Positions 17,237 through 27,692 are shown, counted from the first letter of the stretch. The stretch: DNA of 64,000 nt from Candidatus Zymogenaceae bacterium (GCA_016933535.1 JAFGAS010000086.1:62001-126000), one strand, 5' to 3'. Translations and numbers: made by a program. The notes: a model not told the origin generated them from the letters alone.

Positions 17237-18631
17237 TTACCCTTTCTCCCCTGCGGAACGCTTGGCTTCCAGCGCTCCCATAATTTTCTTTTCCGGATAA
17301 AGAAGAAACATGACAATCCCGATAATGCACACGGCCGCCACCACCGGGCCGGAGAGCCTCACCCCCATCGGTTGGGCCACGTCTTTCCCGTACGATGAGA
17401 GGAGAAACGCGAAGATGAGCGCTGAGATGCCGAGATTTATCTTCTGGAGCAGACCCTGCGCGCCGAAGAACATCGCCTCCCGGTTCGTTTTGGTCTGGAT
17501 CGAGTCATACTCGGCAATGTCGGAGATCATCGCGTTGGGGATCAGCAGGAGGGCCGAAACGGGAATACCCAGGATCGCGAATATCACAAACGGCTGATAA
17601 GCTACCGGGATAACCAGGGCGTCGGTGCCCAGCCAGTAGAGGGCGCAGCTGGCCAGCCCAAAGATTAGCAGACTGATGACCATGATCGTTTTTTTGGCAA
17701 TATATCGGCCCGCCAGGTTGATGATTGGGAAAAAAACGAGGGCGACTCCGAAAACTGCGCCGAAGACGACGCTCGCGAAGGCCTCGTCTTTGTTCAGCAG
17801 GACCCTCACATAGTAGGCCGCACCCATGGAGACGATATTGAGGCCGAACCAGAAGGTTATCGTTCCGAAGAGGTAGGAAAGAAACGCCCCGCTCCTCAGG
17901 GTCAGCCTCAGCGACTCGAAGAGACCCACCTCGGTGGGAGTGGATTTGGAATAGCGCTTCTCGTCGATCGGGATGACGGCAATATAGCAAAATATGAGGC
18001 CGAGGATCCCGAGGCAGACGACGGTGGCCTGCAGGGAGGTGGTCTTGGAAAGACCCATGCCCCCGATTATATCCCACAGGATGTACCCCCCGATCATTAC
18101 GATAATGATCCCCAGTAATGATAGAACCGCCTGGATGGTAACCAGATTTATCCGTTCCTTGTTGCTGTGGGTCAATTCTGGGATGAGCGCAAGCAAAGGA
18201 ACGACGTAAACGGTAAACGAGAAGAGAAGCACGCCGAGCATGACGGCCAGAAAAATCGTGTTGCCGATGCCGGGTTCGCTAAACGGCGGGAAAAAGAGAA
18301 AGACCGCCGCCGCCATGAGCGGAAGTCCCCCGAAGATCATCAGAGATCTTCTCCTGCCTAACCGTGACTTGCTCCGGTCGCTCCAGGATGCCACGAGGGG
18401 ATCGGCAACCGAATCGACGATCCGGCCGAAGACCGTGACCAAACCCACGGCCGTAAATATTCCCCAAAACGTAACGTTGGGAATAAGCTCGCGCATTCCC
18501 GATTCGGCGGGTGGAAGATAAAAATAAAACATAAAGGTGACCCAGATTCGATCGGCGATCGTGTAGCCGACGACGCCGCTCGAGTAGAGCAATTTCCCCC
18601 AGAGGGGGAACGTTTCCACCTGTCTTTTCAT
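17237..18631 (-). CDS. GPH-family (glycoside-pentoside-hexuronide:cation) symporter
   Basis: The 464-residue protein has twelve hydrophobic segments. The GPH signature is GRIVDSVADPLVASWSDRSKSRLGRRRSLMI near residues 68-98, where Asp residues coordinate the coupling cation and DR...GRRR forms the cytoplasmic loop. Family members (MelB, XynB-like) import glycosides with Na+ or H+. The middle helix contains an AEYDSIQTKTNREAMFFG motif, also common in GPH proteins. It shares a transcript with the SH3 protein. An AAGGAA site precedes the ATG. The sugar is unknown. A second, divergent GPH gene lies at 54100. Confidence 0.87.
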   Translation of the reverse strand: MKRQVETFPLWGKLLYSSGVVGYTIADRIWVTFMFYFYLPPAESGMRELIPNVTFWGIFTAVGLVTVFGRIVDSVADPLVASWSDRSKSRLGRRRSLMIFGGLPLMAAAVFLFFPPFSEPGIGNTIFLAVMLGVLLFSFTVYVVPLLALIPELTHSNKERINLVTIQAVLSLLGIIIVMIGGYILWDIIGGMGLSKTTSLQATVVCLGILGLIFCYIAVIPIDEKRYSKSTPTEVGLFESLRLTLRSGAFLSYLFGTITFWFGLNIVSMGAAYYVRVLLNKDEAFASVVFGAVFGVALVFFPIINLAGRYIAKKTIMVISLLIFGLASCALYWLGTDALVIPVAYQPFVIFAILGIPVSALLLIPNAMISDIAEYDSIQTKTNREAMFFGAQGLLQKINLGISALIFAFLLSSYGKDVAQPMGVRLSGPVVAAVCIIGIVMFLLYPEKKIMGALEAKRSAGEKG

Positions 18632-18737
18632 ATTGATTATTCCTTTTGGATATGTTTTTTCAGGCTAAACCATAAGACCGGATTTGTCAATATTTTTCAT
18701 CCACTTGGGCTTGTTGCCGGAATCTTGAATGGGATAC

Positions 18738-18749
18738 CTTTACGTAAAG
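18738..18749. promoter_or_regulatory. Perfect 12-bp palindrome CTTTACGTAAAG
   Basis: The palindrome lies about 107 bases upstream of the GPH symporter start. It is flanked by GGGA and TCCC that extend the symmetry imperfectly. It could be a repressor operator; no matching regulator is adjacent. Confidence 0.35.
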
Positions 18750-19024
18750 TCCCATCTGAACTTCCCTTATGAATAGCCATTGTTCTTGTGCCTCTGTCGT
18801 TGGATCCTTCGTTTTCCGCCAAAGAGACAAAAAGGGTATAAAGGAATGTAATGACCCTGTTTCTCAAGTCCCTTCATGCTACTGCGTCTCGGTGTCCACT
18901 CGGGTTGTCGGGTCGGTAAAGGACCGGGCATTACCGCACCGACACGAAGGCCCAATGAAGACACTCCCTTCTCTGTGACCGTACAAAAGAAACGATGCCT
19001 TCGCCGTTTGGGAGGCGGCCCCTC

Positions 19025-19052
19025 TTGACGCGGCCGTTATCGGTGTGATATT
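19025..19052 (+). promoter_or_regulatory. Likely sigma-70-type promoter of cysS
   Basis: TTGACG (19025-19030), a 16-base spacer and GATATT (19047-19052) lie 39 bases before the cysS ATG. The -35 is close to consensus and the -10 is fair. Confidence 0.5.
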
Positions 19053-19090
19053 GTTTCAAGTCAACAACACCATTTATCATTGAGGTTCCC

Positions 19091-20554
19091 ATGTCCCTGC
19101 TCATCCACAACTCACTGTCCGGCAAAAAAGAGGAATTTGTCCCCCTTGTCCCCGGAACCGTCAGCATGTATGTCTGCGGGATCACCGCCTATGACTACTC
19201 CCACATCGGCCACGCACGGGCATACGTAGCCTTTGACGTAATCTATCGATACCTGAAATACCGGGGGTACGACGTCACCTATGTCCGCAATTTCACGGAC
19301 ATCGACGATAAGATCATCAAGCGGGCTAACGAGTCGGGTCGCGATACCAGGGACCTTTCCGAGGAGTTCATTCAGAAATACCACGAGGATATGGACGCCC
19401 TCGGGATACTCCGCCCAAACGTGGAACCCAAGGCCACCGAAACGATCGGTGAGATGATAGACCTCATCTCCCGCCTCTTCGAGAAGGGGTATGCATACAA
19501 GGCAGGCGACGACGTGGCGTTTTCCGTGAAGAAATTTTCCGGCTACGGCAAGCTGTCGGGCAAGAAGATCGACGAACTGGAGTCGGGCGCCCGGGTCGAG
19601 GTGGACGACAAGAAGCAGGACCCCTTCGATTTCATTCTCTGGAAGGCCGCCAAACCCGGTGAGCCCGCCTGGGAAAGCCCCTGGGGAAAGGGCCGTCCCG
19701 GCTGGCATATCGAGTGTTCGGCCATGAGCGGCAGCATCCTGGGCGACACCATCGACATCCACGGCGGCGGCAAGGACCTCATCTTCCCCCACCACGAAAA
19801 CGAGATTGCCCAGTCGGAGGCCGCCACCGGCAAGCCTTTCGTGCGCTATTTTATCCATAACGGATTTGTCAACATCGACTCAGAAAAGATGAGCAAGTCC
19901 ACCGGTAAGTTTTTCACCGTCCGGGATATCAGGAATCAATACCACCCCGAGGTGATCCGCGTGTTCCTCCTTTCCGTTCACTACCGCAGCCCGGTAGACT
20001 TCTCCGAGAAAAACCTCAGGGATTCCGGAGAGGCCCTCAACCGGCTCTATTCCACCAAGGCCCGAATATTCGAAACGGAAAGCAATGCCGCCGAAAACCG
20101 ACAGGGCGGCTCCGCCCCAAAGGAGATCGAGGACGCCGTATCGGCCTTCACCGAGGGGTTTGCCGAGGCCATGGACGACGACTTCAACACGGCCCTCGCG
20201 CTGGGCAAACTCTTTGACCTTTCGCACCTGTTCAACCGGTTTCTCGATGGACAGAAAGATGTCCCCGAAAACGAGCGTGTATCTCTGGTTGCCGCGTGGG
20301 AGACAATCAGCGGCGCGCTGGACGTCCTGGGCATACTGAGCCGCGATCCCGACACCTACTTCTCGGAGGTAAAAGGCCTCAGGCTCACCGATTCGGCGCT
20401 CGACGCCGGGGATATCGAGCGGCTCATCGCCGAGCGTAACGCCGCCCGAAAGGCCAAGGACTTCGCGAGGGCCGATTCTATTCGCGAAGAGCTGACCGAA
20501 AAAGGCGTTATCCTGGAAGACGGCCCGGACGGCACGACCTGGAAGATGAAATAG
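19091..20554 (+). CDS. cysS: Cysteine--tRNA ligase
   Basis: The 487-residue class I aminoacyl-tRNA synthetase charges tRNA-Cys in the cytoplasm. It shows the Zn-binding and HIGH region [19 protein letters not shown] (about 27-45, with Cys28) and WHIECSAM with the second Zn Cys. [27 protein letters not shown] is present, and the KMSKS loop is [11 protein letters not shown] near 268. The C-terminal DALR-like domain ends DGTTWKMK. Length and motif order are normal. No upstream or downstream partner is evident; the next gene begins 238 bases later. Confidence 0.98.
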   Translation: MSLLIHNSLSGKKEEFVPLVPGTVSMYVCGITAYDYSHIGHARAYVAFDVIYRYLKYRGYDVTYVRNFTDIDDKIIKRANESGRDTRDLSEEFIQKYHEDMDALGILRPNVEPKATETIGEMIDLISRLFEKGYAYKAGDDVAFSVKKFSGYGKLSGKKIDELESGARVEVDDKKQDPFDFILWKAAKPGEPAWESPWGKGRPGWHIECSAMSGSILGDTIDIHGGGKDLIFPHHENEIAQSEAATGKPFVRYFIHNGFVNIDSEKMSKSTGKFFTVRDIRNQYHPEVIRVFLLSVHYRSPVDFSEKNLRDSGEALNRLYSTKARIFETESNAAENRQGGSAPKEIEDAVSAFTEGFAEAMDDDFNTALALGKLFDLSHLFNRFLDGQKDVPENERVSLVAAWETISGALDVLGILSRDPDTYFSEVKGLRLTDSALDAGDIERLIAERNAARKAKDFARADSIREELTEKGVILEDGPDGTTWKMK

Positions 20555-20734
20555 CCCGAAACGGGAGGCTTTTGGGAAGGCTGTTTTCCGTCCGATATAT
20601 CACCCGGACGGCGCCCCCGGTCATGGGAAGGGATCACCGGCAACAGGAAGCAATCCCTGACAGCGTTAATAGATAGTCAAGGGTTTATGACAGTCCTTAC
20701 AGACCAGTAATGACGTTTCCGTAACCTCACGGAC

Positions 20735-20752
20735 CTCGGGAAAACTCCCGAG
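20735..20752 (+). terminator. Possible hairpin terminator before the hydratase gene
   Basis: A 7-bp stem CTCGGGA-AAAC-TCCCGAG is followed by the pyrimidine-rich TCTCTCTGTTCCTT rather than a clean T-run. It could end the cysS transcript, 180 bases downstream of the stop, or act in the leader of the next gene. Confidence 0.3.
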
Positions 20753-20792
20753 TCTCTCTGTTCCTTAAAACTCCTTTTTAGGATCATGTTAC

Positions 20793-21569
20793 ATGTCTTC
20801 ACAAATAGTCATCCGTGAAAACCGCGGCCCCGTTTCCTGGGTCATCTTCAACCGGCCCGAGGTCTACAATGCCTTCAACCTCGATCTCGCCCGGGAGGCG
20901 TTTTCGGCCCTTTGCCGATCCATCGAAGACCCCCAGACCCGGGTCGTCGTCCTCACGGGGGCAGGAAAGGCCTTCTCGGTTGGGGCGGACGTCCTTGACG
21001 TCGGCGCATCCGACGACCCGCCCCGAATCATCGGGGAACTGGCCACCATCGCACATCGCGCGATCACCGAGGTCAGGCAGTCGCCCAAGCCGGTGATCGC
21101 GGCGATAAACCGCCTTGCCGCCGGATACGGTATGGCCCTGGCGCTGGCGTCCGATATCAGGATCGCCACCGAGCGCCTGAGGCTCCGCTACGCCTACTCG
21201 ACCATCGGGCTCACCGGCGACGGCGGCATCAACTGGAGCCTCCCCCGGCTCGCGGGGACGTCCCGGGCTCTGGAGGTGGCGCTCCTTGCCGAGGACATCC
21301 ACGAAAAGGAGGCCGAACGACTGGGGATTATCACGAAGTTCGTTCCCGAAGATCAGCTCGTCGAACAGGCCCAGGCGATAGCCGAACGGATAGCGGCGCT
21401 GCCGCCGAAGACCGCCTCGGCCATAAAACGTATGATCTACGGCTCGGCAGACAGCGACCTCTTGGTCCATCTTGCCGCCGAGCACGCCGCCCTGACGGAT
21501 GCGGCATCAACCCCGGAGTTTTCCGAGCTCCTGAAAATACTCATAGATCAGTTTTCCCCCAAGACATAG
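20793..21569 (+). CDS. Enoyl-CoA hydratase/isomerase family protein
   Basis: The 258-residue crotonase-fold enzyme has the CoA-binding/oxyanion motifs AGKAFSVGADVLDVG (about 57-71) and NRLAAGYGMALALASDIRIA. The catalytic-loop motif IGLTGDGGINWSLPRLAG (around 140-157) follows. An Asp (GDGG) stands where classical hydratases have the second Glu, as in PaaG- and MenB-like or isomerase members. Isomerase activity is therefore at least as likely as hydration. It binds an acyl-CoA in the cytoplasm. It is a single gene, and no beta-oxidation operon surrounds it. The AGGA site lies 9 bases before the ATG. Confidence 0.88.
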   Translation: MSSQIVIRENRGPVSWVIFNRPEVYNAFNLDLAREAFSALCRSIEDPQTRVVVLTGAGKAFSVGADVLDVGASDDPPRIIGELATIAHRAITEVRQSPKPVIAAINRLAAGYGMALALASDIRIATERLRLRYAYSTIGLTGDGGINWSLPRLAGTSRALEVALLAEDIHEKEAERLGIITKFVPEDQLVEQAQAIAERIAALPPKTASAIKRMIYGSADSDLLVHLAAEHAALTDAASTPEFSELLKILIDQFSPKT

Positions 21570-21723
21570 ACGCCGGCGGACCGAAAAATATCGCTGTACG
21601 GCCCTGCCCGTCTGTCGTCCGACTCTTTTCGGTCCGCACGATACGTCCCCGTTTCGTGCGTGAGCCTTTAATAATCCGGGCGACCATGTTAAAATAGTGA
21701 GATAACTTCTTTACGGATATGTT

Positions 21724-23715
21724 ATGCCCCAGTTCGATATGGTCACCGATTTTATCCCCAGGGGGGATCAACCCGGAGCCATCGCGGAGCTCACCGAGGG
21801 AGTGCTCCGGGGAGACGCGCACCAGGTGCTGCTGGGCGTCACCGGTTCCGGCAAGACCTTCACCATGGCCAACGTCATCAAGAACACGGGTCTGCCGAGC
21901 CTCATTATTGCCCCCAACAAGACACTGGCCGCCCAGCTATACTCCGAGTTCAAGGCACTGTTTCCAAACAACGCCGTGGAATATTTCGTCAGCTATTACG
22001 ACTATTACCAGCCGGAGGCCTACATCCCCCGCACCGATACCTTCATCGAGAAAGATACGGCCATCAACGAAGAAATCGATAAAATGCGCCACTCCGCCAC
22101 CCACTCCCTTCTCTCCCGGGATGACGTCATTATCATCGCCTCGGTCTCCTGCATCTACGGCCTGGGCTCTCCGGACGCCTATGCCAATATGGTTGTTCGG
22201 CTCGCCGTGGGTGAGACCTTCTTTCGGGATGAACTGCTGCTCTCGCTGGTCGAGAGCAAGTATGACCGAAACGATATCGATTTTTCCCGGGGAACATTCC
22301 GCGTCCGGGGAGATACCATCGAGATCTTTCCCGCCTATGAAGACGACCGCGCCGTCCGCATACAGTACGACGGAGACAAGGTGGAAAAGATCAGCTATAT
22401 CGATCCCCTCAGAGGCCTTGTTATCGAGACCCTCCCGGAGGTGAGCCTTTTTCCCGGCAGTCACTACGTCACGCCCCGGGAGCTGATACTCAAGGCCATT
22501 GAGACGATCCAGGAGGAGCTTTCCCTCCGCCTTGCCTTATTCCGGGAAAACAACAAGCTCGTGGAGGCCCAGCGCATCGAAGAGCGCACCAATTTCGACC
22601 TCGAAATGATGCGGGAGATCGGCTACTGCCAGGGGATCGAGAACTACTCCCGGCACCTGACCGGGAGAAAACCGGGACAGCCCCCGCCGACGCTGCTGGA
22701 TTACTACCCGAAAAACTGGCTTGTCTTTATCGATGAAAGTCACATCACCGTTCCCCAAATCGGCGGGATGTTTCGCGGCGATCGATCCCGCAAGGATACG
22801 CTCGTCCAGTACGGGTTCCGCCTTCCCTCGGCGCTCGACAACCGTCCACTGACCTTTGAAGAATTCGAGGGGACGGTGCACCAGACGATCTACGTATCGG
22901 CCACCCCTGCCGACTACGAGCTCAATAAGGCCGGCGGCGTCGTGGCCGAGCAGGTCATCCGTCCCACGGGGCTCATGGACCCGAGGGTTGAGGTGAGGCC
23001 GGCCACCCACCAGGTGGATGACCTCTTTGACGAGATCAAGAAGCGGGTGGCGCGCGGGGATCGGGTCCTCGTGACAACGCTGACCAAACGGATGGCCGAG
23101 GAATTGACGGCCTATTACACCAACCTGGGCCTGCGGACGCGCTATCTCCACTCCGAGGTGGACACGCTGGAACGGGTGGCGATCATCCGGGACCTGAGGC
23201 TGGGGAAGTTCGACGTGTTGGTCGGCATCAACCTCCTCCGCGAGGGGCTGGACATCCCGGAAGTGTCTCTGGTGGCGATTCTGGACGCCGACAAGGAGGG
23301 ATTTCTGCGGTCCGGCCGATCTCTTATTCAGACCAGCGGGCGGGCCGCCCGCAATATAGACGGGACGGTCATCATGTACGCGGACGTCGTCACCCGGTCG
23401 ATGGATATCGCCATCGCCGAAGCCAACCGCCGAAGAAAAATCCAGAATCAATTCAACATAGACAACAACATCACGCCCGAGACAATCAAGAAGGAGATCA
23501 GCGAGATACTGACCTCGATCTACGAACAGGATTATTACACGGTCCAGAAGGATGAAAGGGAAGAACTGAAGTTCAAGTCCCAGCACGAGGTGAAGCGACA
23601 TATCGATAAGCTCAAAAAACAGATGCGCAAGGCCGCCCACGACCTCGACTTTGAGTTAGCGGCCGAGATACGGGACAGGATACTGGAGGTCGAAAAGATG
23701 GAGATGATGGCGTAA
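21724..23715 (+). CDS. uvrB: Excinuclease ABC subunit B
   Basis: The 663-residue nucleotide-excision-repair helicase has the Walker A loop [14 protein letters not shown] (about 39-52). The DNA-gripping beta-hairpin [21 protein letters not shown] follows, then [12 protein letters not shown] (DEAD-like Walker B), [31 protein letters not shown] and QTSGRAARN. The C-terminal UVR domain ([23 protein letters not shown]) binds UvrC. It loads on damaged DNA after UvrA and hands over to UvrC, which is encoded 4 kb downstream on the same strand. All motifs are complete. Confidence 0.98.
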   Translation: MPQFDMVTDFIPRGDQPGAIAELTEGVLRGDAHQVLLGVTGSGKTFTMANVIKNTGLPSLIIAPNKTLAAQLYSEFKALFPNNAVEYFVSYYDYYQPEAYIPRTDTFIEKDTAINEEIDKMRHSATHSLLSRDDVIIIASVSCIYGLGSPDAYANMVVRLAVGETFFRDELLLSLVESKYDRNDIDFSRGTFRVRGDTIEIFPAYEDDRAVRIQYDGDKVEKISYIDPLRGLVIETLPEVSLFPGSHYVTPRELILKAIETIQEELSLRLALFRENNKLVEAQRIEERTNFDLEMMREIGYCQGIENYSRHLTGRKPGQPPPTLLDYYPKNWLVFIDESHITVPQIGGMFRGDRSRKDTLVQYGFRLPSALDNRPLTFEEFEGTVHQTIYVSATPADYELNKAGGVVAEQVIRPTGLMDPRVEVRPATHQVDDLFDEIKKRVARGDRVLVTTLTKRMAEELTAYYTNLGLRTRYLHSEVDTLERVAIIRDLRLGKFDVLVGINLLREGLDIPEVSLVAILDADKEGFLRSGRSLIQTSGRAARNIDGTVIMYADVVTRSMDIAIAEANRRRKIQNQFNIDNNITPETIKKEISEILTSIYEQDYYTVQKDEREELKFKSQHEVKRHIDKLKKQMRKAAHDLDFELAAEIRDRILEVEKMEMMA

Positions 23716-23826
23716 TCTCCGAGGCCTTACGGAGTACCGTACGAACGTCTTAACGATAACCGTTGACCAAACCCAGCGTCCTTCTCTTAAGGCACGTAAA
23801 TTCAATCGGCCCGGATCAAATGGAAA

Positions 23827-23846
23827 CGGCCCCTTTCTTGGGGCCG
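23827..23846 (-). terminator. Possible terminator of the flavin/2Fe-2S reductase gene
   Basis: On the minus strand the perfect stem CGGCCCC-AAGAAA-GGGGCCG is followed by TTTCCATTTG, about 30 bases after the reductase stop. The T-tract is short. Confidence 0.5.
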
Positions 23847-23876
23847 CCTGATATTGATTCTCTCCTCATCCGAAAC

Positions 23877-25097
23877 CTATCCCGTCAGCACCTCCGGCGA
23901 TACGATCCGAATTGTGCAGTCTCCCACCGGATAGGTCGAACACGAGTGGATGAACCCGTATTCTTTATCTACCCGGCGGCGCGCGTCGTTTTCCGGGTCG
24001 ATAAATACCTCCCCAGAGATCAGCTCTGCCCGGCAGATCCCGCACTGGCCCGACCGGCAGCGGGAGTCCGCGGCGATCCCGGCGCGCTCCAGCGCCACGA
24101 GGATCGGCTCCTCGGCACGGGCGGGGACCGTCTTCTGACCCCGGTCCAGGTAAACGACCAGTGCATATTCCCTGCCCGTTGCCTTCTTTGGGAACGCGGG
24201 GTGCGCCCCGATGACGCGGTTGGGGCCCGATACCTCCCACCGAATCCTCCGCCGAGGGATGGTGAGCTTTTGGGCCTCGCTATTGAAAAAGGCGTAGAGG
24301 GCCTGCGGCCCGCAAACAAAAAAGCTCTTGTCGGAGATATCGCCGATTTCTTTTTTGATCAGCCCCTCGTCGATAAAACCCGTGGCGCATTTTTCGGTGC
24401 CGTCCGGCTCGCTCACCACGTAGCAGACCCTCAGTCGGTCGGGCGCGACTCCGGCCAACCGTATGAGCTCCTTTTCAAAAAGGGCCTCGTCCATCGTCCT
24501 GACACCGTAGAGTATCACGAGCCTCGCCTCCATGTCCCCGTGGATAATCTCCCGTGCCATGGAGAGAAACGGCGTGATGCCCGAGCCCCCGGCGATCGCC
24601 ACGATATCTCCCGCGTCTCTCAGCGGCTCATGGTAGAATTCTCCGTGGGGGCCGGAGGCCGATACCCGCGTCGCCTTTTGCCAGGTCGAGAAGATATGCG
24701 GGGAAACCAATCCGTCGGACTGCCTCTTTACGGTGATCTCGTAGTATCCACCTGTCGCCAGCAGTGCCTCGTAGGGTGCCGACGAGATCGAGTAGGGACG
24801 ACTCACACATGCCCCCCCCCACGTCCCCTTGATGGAGAGATATTGTCCCGCCCGAAACGGGGGCAGCCGATCGCCCTTGCCGCCCGTCGGCACGAGCCGA
24901 AACGTCCGGCCGTCCGGGCCGTGCTCAAACACATCGGATACGACCAGATCCAAAGCCGGGGGATGAAGGATGGAAACCGTGCGTCTGACCGGGTCGTCGG
25001 TATCGATAAAAGGACGGGCCGCCGCCTTCTTTAAGGCACGTTGAGCCAGGGCCCTCACCGTCCCGACTGTACCTACAGTAAACTCAAAGAAATTCAT
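23877..25097 (-). CDS. FAD/NAD(P)-binding oxidoreductase with C-terminal 2Fe-2S ferredoxin domain
   Basis: The 406-residue protein has an FNR-type flavin domain (about 45-150) with the FAD motif RPYSISSAP. Its NAD(P) domain has AIAGGSGITPFLSMA near 170-185 and FFVCGPQALY. The C-terminal plant-type ferredoxin domain (about 320-400) binds [2Fe-2S] through CRSGQCGIC and a distal Cys in HSCSTYP. It moves electrons from NAD(P)H via FAD to the cluster, like phenol-hydroxylase or HcpR-like reductases. The N-terminal 40 residues are not part of the core. It starts 15 bases after the flavoprotein stop, so it is probably the dedicated electron donor of that enzyme (inference). Confidence 0.9.
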   Translation of the reverse strand: MNFFEFTVGTVGTVRALAQRALKKAAARPFIDTDDPVRRTVSILHPPALDLVVSDVFEHGPDGRTFRLVPTGGKGDRLPPFRAGQYLSIKGTWGGACVSRPYSISSAPYEALLATGGYYEITVKRQSDGLVSPHIFSTWQKATRVSASGPHGEFYHEPLRDAGDIVAIAGGSGITPFLSMAREIIHGDMEARLVILYGVRTMDEALFEKELIRLAGVAPDRLRVCYVVSEPDGTEKCATGFIDEGLIKKEIGDISDKSFFVCGPQALYAFFNSEAQKLTIPRRRIRWEVSGPNRVIGAHPAFPKKATGREYALVVYLDRGQKTVPARAEEPILVALERAGIAADSRCRSGQCGICRAELISGEVFIDPENDARRRVDKEYGFIHSCSTYPVGDCTIRIVSPEVLTG

Positions 25098-25112
25098 TAC
25101 GGACAGTCCCCC

Positions 25113-26684
25113 TTATTCCGTGAATCGCGATTTTCTTTTCATCTTGCCCATTATCGTCAGCGCCGAGAGCCTTCCGGTGCTGATGGCCGCCGAGTAGCCC
25201 TGCACCAGCAGCCCGTGCCCGCCCACGAATTCGAGCCCCTTGATATACCCTTCCAGGGGCAGCGACAGCGCCCGGGGGATCACCGAATCCCACACGTCGT
25301 GTTCGTAGCCGTAGACGACCCCCTTGTGGGATCCGGTATATCGGCAGAATGTCTGGGGGGCGGCCGACTCGATCTCTTCCATGTGGTCAAAAAGACTGGT
25401 GCCGATCGTTCGCTCGACGTGGCCAACCGCTGCGCGGGCAAACCGCCGTTTAGTCTCGAAATAGTCATCGGGCGAAACCTGTCCCCATACATCGGCTCCA
25501 TAGGACTGATTGAGGATCAGCTCGCACGTGCCCGGAGGCGATACCCCGGGCACGACGTGGTTGGGACAGAGGGCCGACGTGGCGATATGAGGAACCAGCA
25601 TGTCCCCAATATCGTATGCCTTCTGCGTATCCATGTCCGGACCCAAGTAATATTCGTGGTGCGTCAGACCCAATTCATGGGCCGGACGGTCAAGCCCCAT
25701 ATAGACGACGAAAAGGCTGATGCCGTTCTTTCGGGCGGCGGTGAGTCTTTTAGCCGCCCGCGGCACCGCGTGAGCCGGATGGATGAGCCGTCCGTACACG
25801 GTGGTCGGCGATGCGTTGGAGATCACCCAATCGGCCCTGATGCGGCGTCCCCCGTTCGTTTGGACCCCAATGATTTTACCCCGGTCAACCAGGATCTTTT
25901 CGACCCGCGTGCTATAGTAGGTCCTGCCGCCCAGCTCCCTGATCTTTTTGTCCAGGGCCGTAGAAATCTGAAACGAATTGATCGGCGGGTAATAGCATCC
26001 CCTGGTCAAAACGGAATTGATGGCGGTAGCCCAAATGGTAAAGGACATCCGGTCAAACGGGATGCCGATATAGGGCCAAAAAACGCCGAGGATAGACACA
26101 GCCTTCGGGGGTATATGAAACCGATCCGTAACCTCCTTGGCGGTATAGCCCGCCGTGGCCAGGAGGCTCTTGTGGTTTTTCAGAAGAACCATCGGATCGG
26201 GATTTCCGTCGGCCTCGGCGATGTAGTCGATGGCGCGCCCGATCTCAAGGCACAGGTTCATGTATTGCCTCAGCGCTTTGAAGCTGCCCGGGACCTCTGA
26301 GGCCACCACGTCGATGAATCCGTCCATGTCAAACGGAACGTCGACGTCTATTTCCTCATCAGAAAGGATCAGGTGATACCCCTGGTCCACCCGAATCATC
26401 GGGAGGCCCAGATTGAGCTCGTCCTCGAAGAATTTACGCACGAATCCCTTGTTCTCGGCAGGACCATAGTCCGTCAGGATATGCAGCGACGCCTCGAACT
26501 CAAATCGCCCCCGACGAAACGACGTGGCAAACCCCCCGGGCATGTTGTTCTGCTCCAGCAGCGTGACACCGACCCCTTCCCGGGCGAGCTTGGCCGCCGC
26601 CGACAACCCCCCCATGCCGGAGCCCATAACAACAACATCGGTGGACTCATCGAACGAAGAATGAGAAACTCCATCGTGATTCAC
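25113..26684 (-). CDS. FAD-dependent NAD(P)-type oxidoreductase, carotenoid isomerase/retinol saturase-like
   Basis: The 523-residue protein has an N-terminal dinucleotide fold VVVMGSGMGGLSAAAKLAREGVGVTLLEQNNMPGGFATSF (about 17-55). The C-terminal flavin motif is FVGGHGLLVQGYSAAISTGRLSA. This is the phytoene desaturase/CrtISO/retinol saturase superfamily, which moves or reduces C=C bonds in isoprenoids and polyenes. No CrtB or other carotenoid gene is in the window, so the polyene substrate is unknown. It begins with GTG after a GGGAG site. It is paired tightly with an FNR/ferredoxin reductase, which suggests a reductive reaction rather than a desaturation. Confidence 0.85.
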   Translation of the reverse strand: MNHDGVSHSSFDESTDVVVMGSGMGGLSAAAKLAREGVGVTLLEQNNMPGGFATSFRRGRFEFEASLHILTDYGPAENKGFVRKFFEDELNLGLPMIRVDQGYHLILSDEEIDVDVPFDMDGFIDVVASEVPGSFKALRQYMNLCLEIGRAIDYIAEADGNPDPMVLLKNHKSLLATAGYTAKEVTDRFHIPPKAVSILGVFWPYIGIPFDRMSFTIWATAINSVLTRGCYYPPINSFQISTALDKKIRELGGRTYYSTRVEKILVDRGKIIGVQTNGGRRIRADWVISNASPTTVYGRLIHPAHAVPRAAKRLTAARKNGISLFVVYMGLDRPAHELGLTHHEYYLGPDMDTQKAYDIGDMLVPHIATSALCPNHVVPGVSPPGTCELILNQSYGADVWGQVSPDDYFETKRRFARAAVGHVERTIGTSLFDHMEEIESAAPQTFCRYTGSHKGVVYGYEHDVWDSVIPRALSLPLEGYIKGLEFVGGHGLLVQGYSAAISTGRLSALTIMGKMKRKSRFTE

Positions 26685-26753
26685 CGGATACTCCCTGTTA
26701 GATAATTGATGGTGGAAGATCGATGTGCCTTTTGCGAGGGTCGGGTTTCTCTG

Positions 26754-27572
26754 TCACCGTCGGAAGATATTCCTGAGTGTTCGGTTCGTCTTGTCTTTCA
26801 GGACATTCCCCGTGCTCTTCAATTTTTCGACGGCAGTTTCGCCCTTATCCTGAAGATACTCCAGGCGGCGCTCCAATATCTTCTTTGTGCGTTTTCCCTT
26901 AAAATCCAGGTTGCGCAGTATCTTTACCCTGTTATCGTCCACCCACCGGGCGGGCCTTTCGGGGAGCCTGCCCGCGATGAGCCGGATACCTTCCCCTTTT
27001 GCAACGAGGATGGGCGCAAGTCCCTTCCTGACGATATCCTTGGGCCTGAGCTCGACGCTTCCGTCCGAACAGAGGACATCCGTCTCTCCGGCCCCCTTAT
27101 CATGAGAGACGACAAAATCCGTACCACGTACTCCCACCGTTGCATTTTCCGTTTCGATAATAAATGCCGACTCCGTGTTGAGAAAAGGCGCCACGACGGC
27201 GCGTATCTTCCCGTAGGCGAGGTTCAGGACGTTTGACGACCTTTTCGTTACCTCGATGTATCCCGCCTCTCTGACGACAACGCGGCTTTCCGGCCCAATC
27301 TTTACAACGCTTTCATCCGGAAGCACAAGCTCCACCGATCCATCCTTGCCGGTATCTATTCTATCACCCGCCCCAACGATTCCTTCTGACGTGAGGGCTA
27401 CCGACGCATTCCGTCCGGCCGGCGTAAGGACGGCCTCGCCTTGGACGTATGCTACCGTAACGGCTGTCGAGGTCTCCTCTATCCCGAAGCCAATTCCGAC
27501 AATCGTAAGCGGTAGCAGAATGGAACAGGTGATGGCCGCCAAGGAGATTGGGATAATTCGCATTGGTTTCAC
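26754..27572 (-). CDS. FecR-domain exported protein
   Basis: The 272-residue protein has an N-terminal signal or anchor (residues 1-30). The FecR domain lies at about 40-160: GIVGAGDRIDTGKDGSVELVLPDESVVKIGPESRVVV, then the closing NATVGVRGTDFVVSHD. The C-terminal third is lysine/arginine-rich with predicted helices. Stand-alone FecR proteins without a FecI sigma factor are common in deltaproteobacteria and are thought to bind cell-surface or capsule structures; their function is not settled. It begins with GTG after GGAG, and no sigma factor or receptor is adjacent. Confidence 0.88.
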   Translation of the reverse strand: MKPMRIIPISLAAITCSILLPLTIVGIGFGIEETSTAVTVAYVQGEAVLTPAGRNASVALTSEGIVGAGDRIDTGKDGSVELVLPDESVVKIGPESRVVVREAGYIEVTKRSSNVLNLAYGKIRAVVAPFLNTESAFIIETENATVGVRGTDFVVSHDKGAGETDVLCSDGSVELRPKDIVRKGLAPILVAKGEGIRLIAGRLPERPARWVDDNRVKILRNLDFKGKRTKKILERRLEYLQDKGETAVEKLKSTGNVLKDKTNRTLRNIFRR

Positions 27573-27692
27573 GACATTACTCCGACGAGAATAACCGAAT
27601 CAGAGTATATCACAGGAAAAAACGCTTTTTCCATAAATTTCTGTAATAATTGACAGGATCTTTTTCCCCCGGTACCTAACAATCCATGCTCG

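Larger units (their letters stand above)
18632..19090. other. Intergenic region between divergent symporter and cysS
   Basis: About 460 bases contain promoters for the minus-strand symporter and for cysS. A TTGACA hexamer on the minus strand (18690-18685) lies 53 bases before the symporter start but has only a weak -10 (TAGCCT). The palindrome CTTTACGTAAAG (18738-18749) lies further upstream. Short frames inside have no ribosome-binding site and no recognisable product. Confidence 0.55.

Noticed and set aside
22537..23640. 367-codon minus-strand frame opposite uvrB
   Set aside because: Antisense shadow of a conserved gene with no recognisable domain.
23763..26300. Long plus-strand frames of over 400 codons opposite the flavoprotein and reductase genes
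   Set aside because: They are antisense to two clearly conserved genes and their products are Arg/Pro/His-rich with no known domain; they arise from GC-rich third positions.
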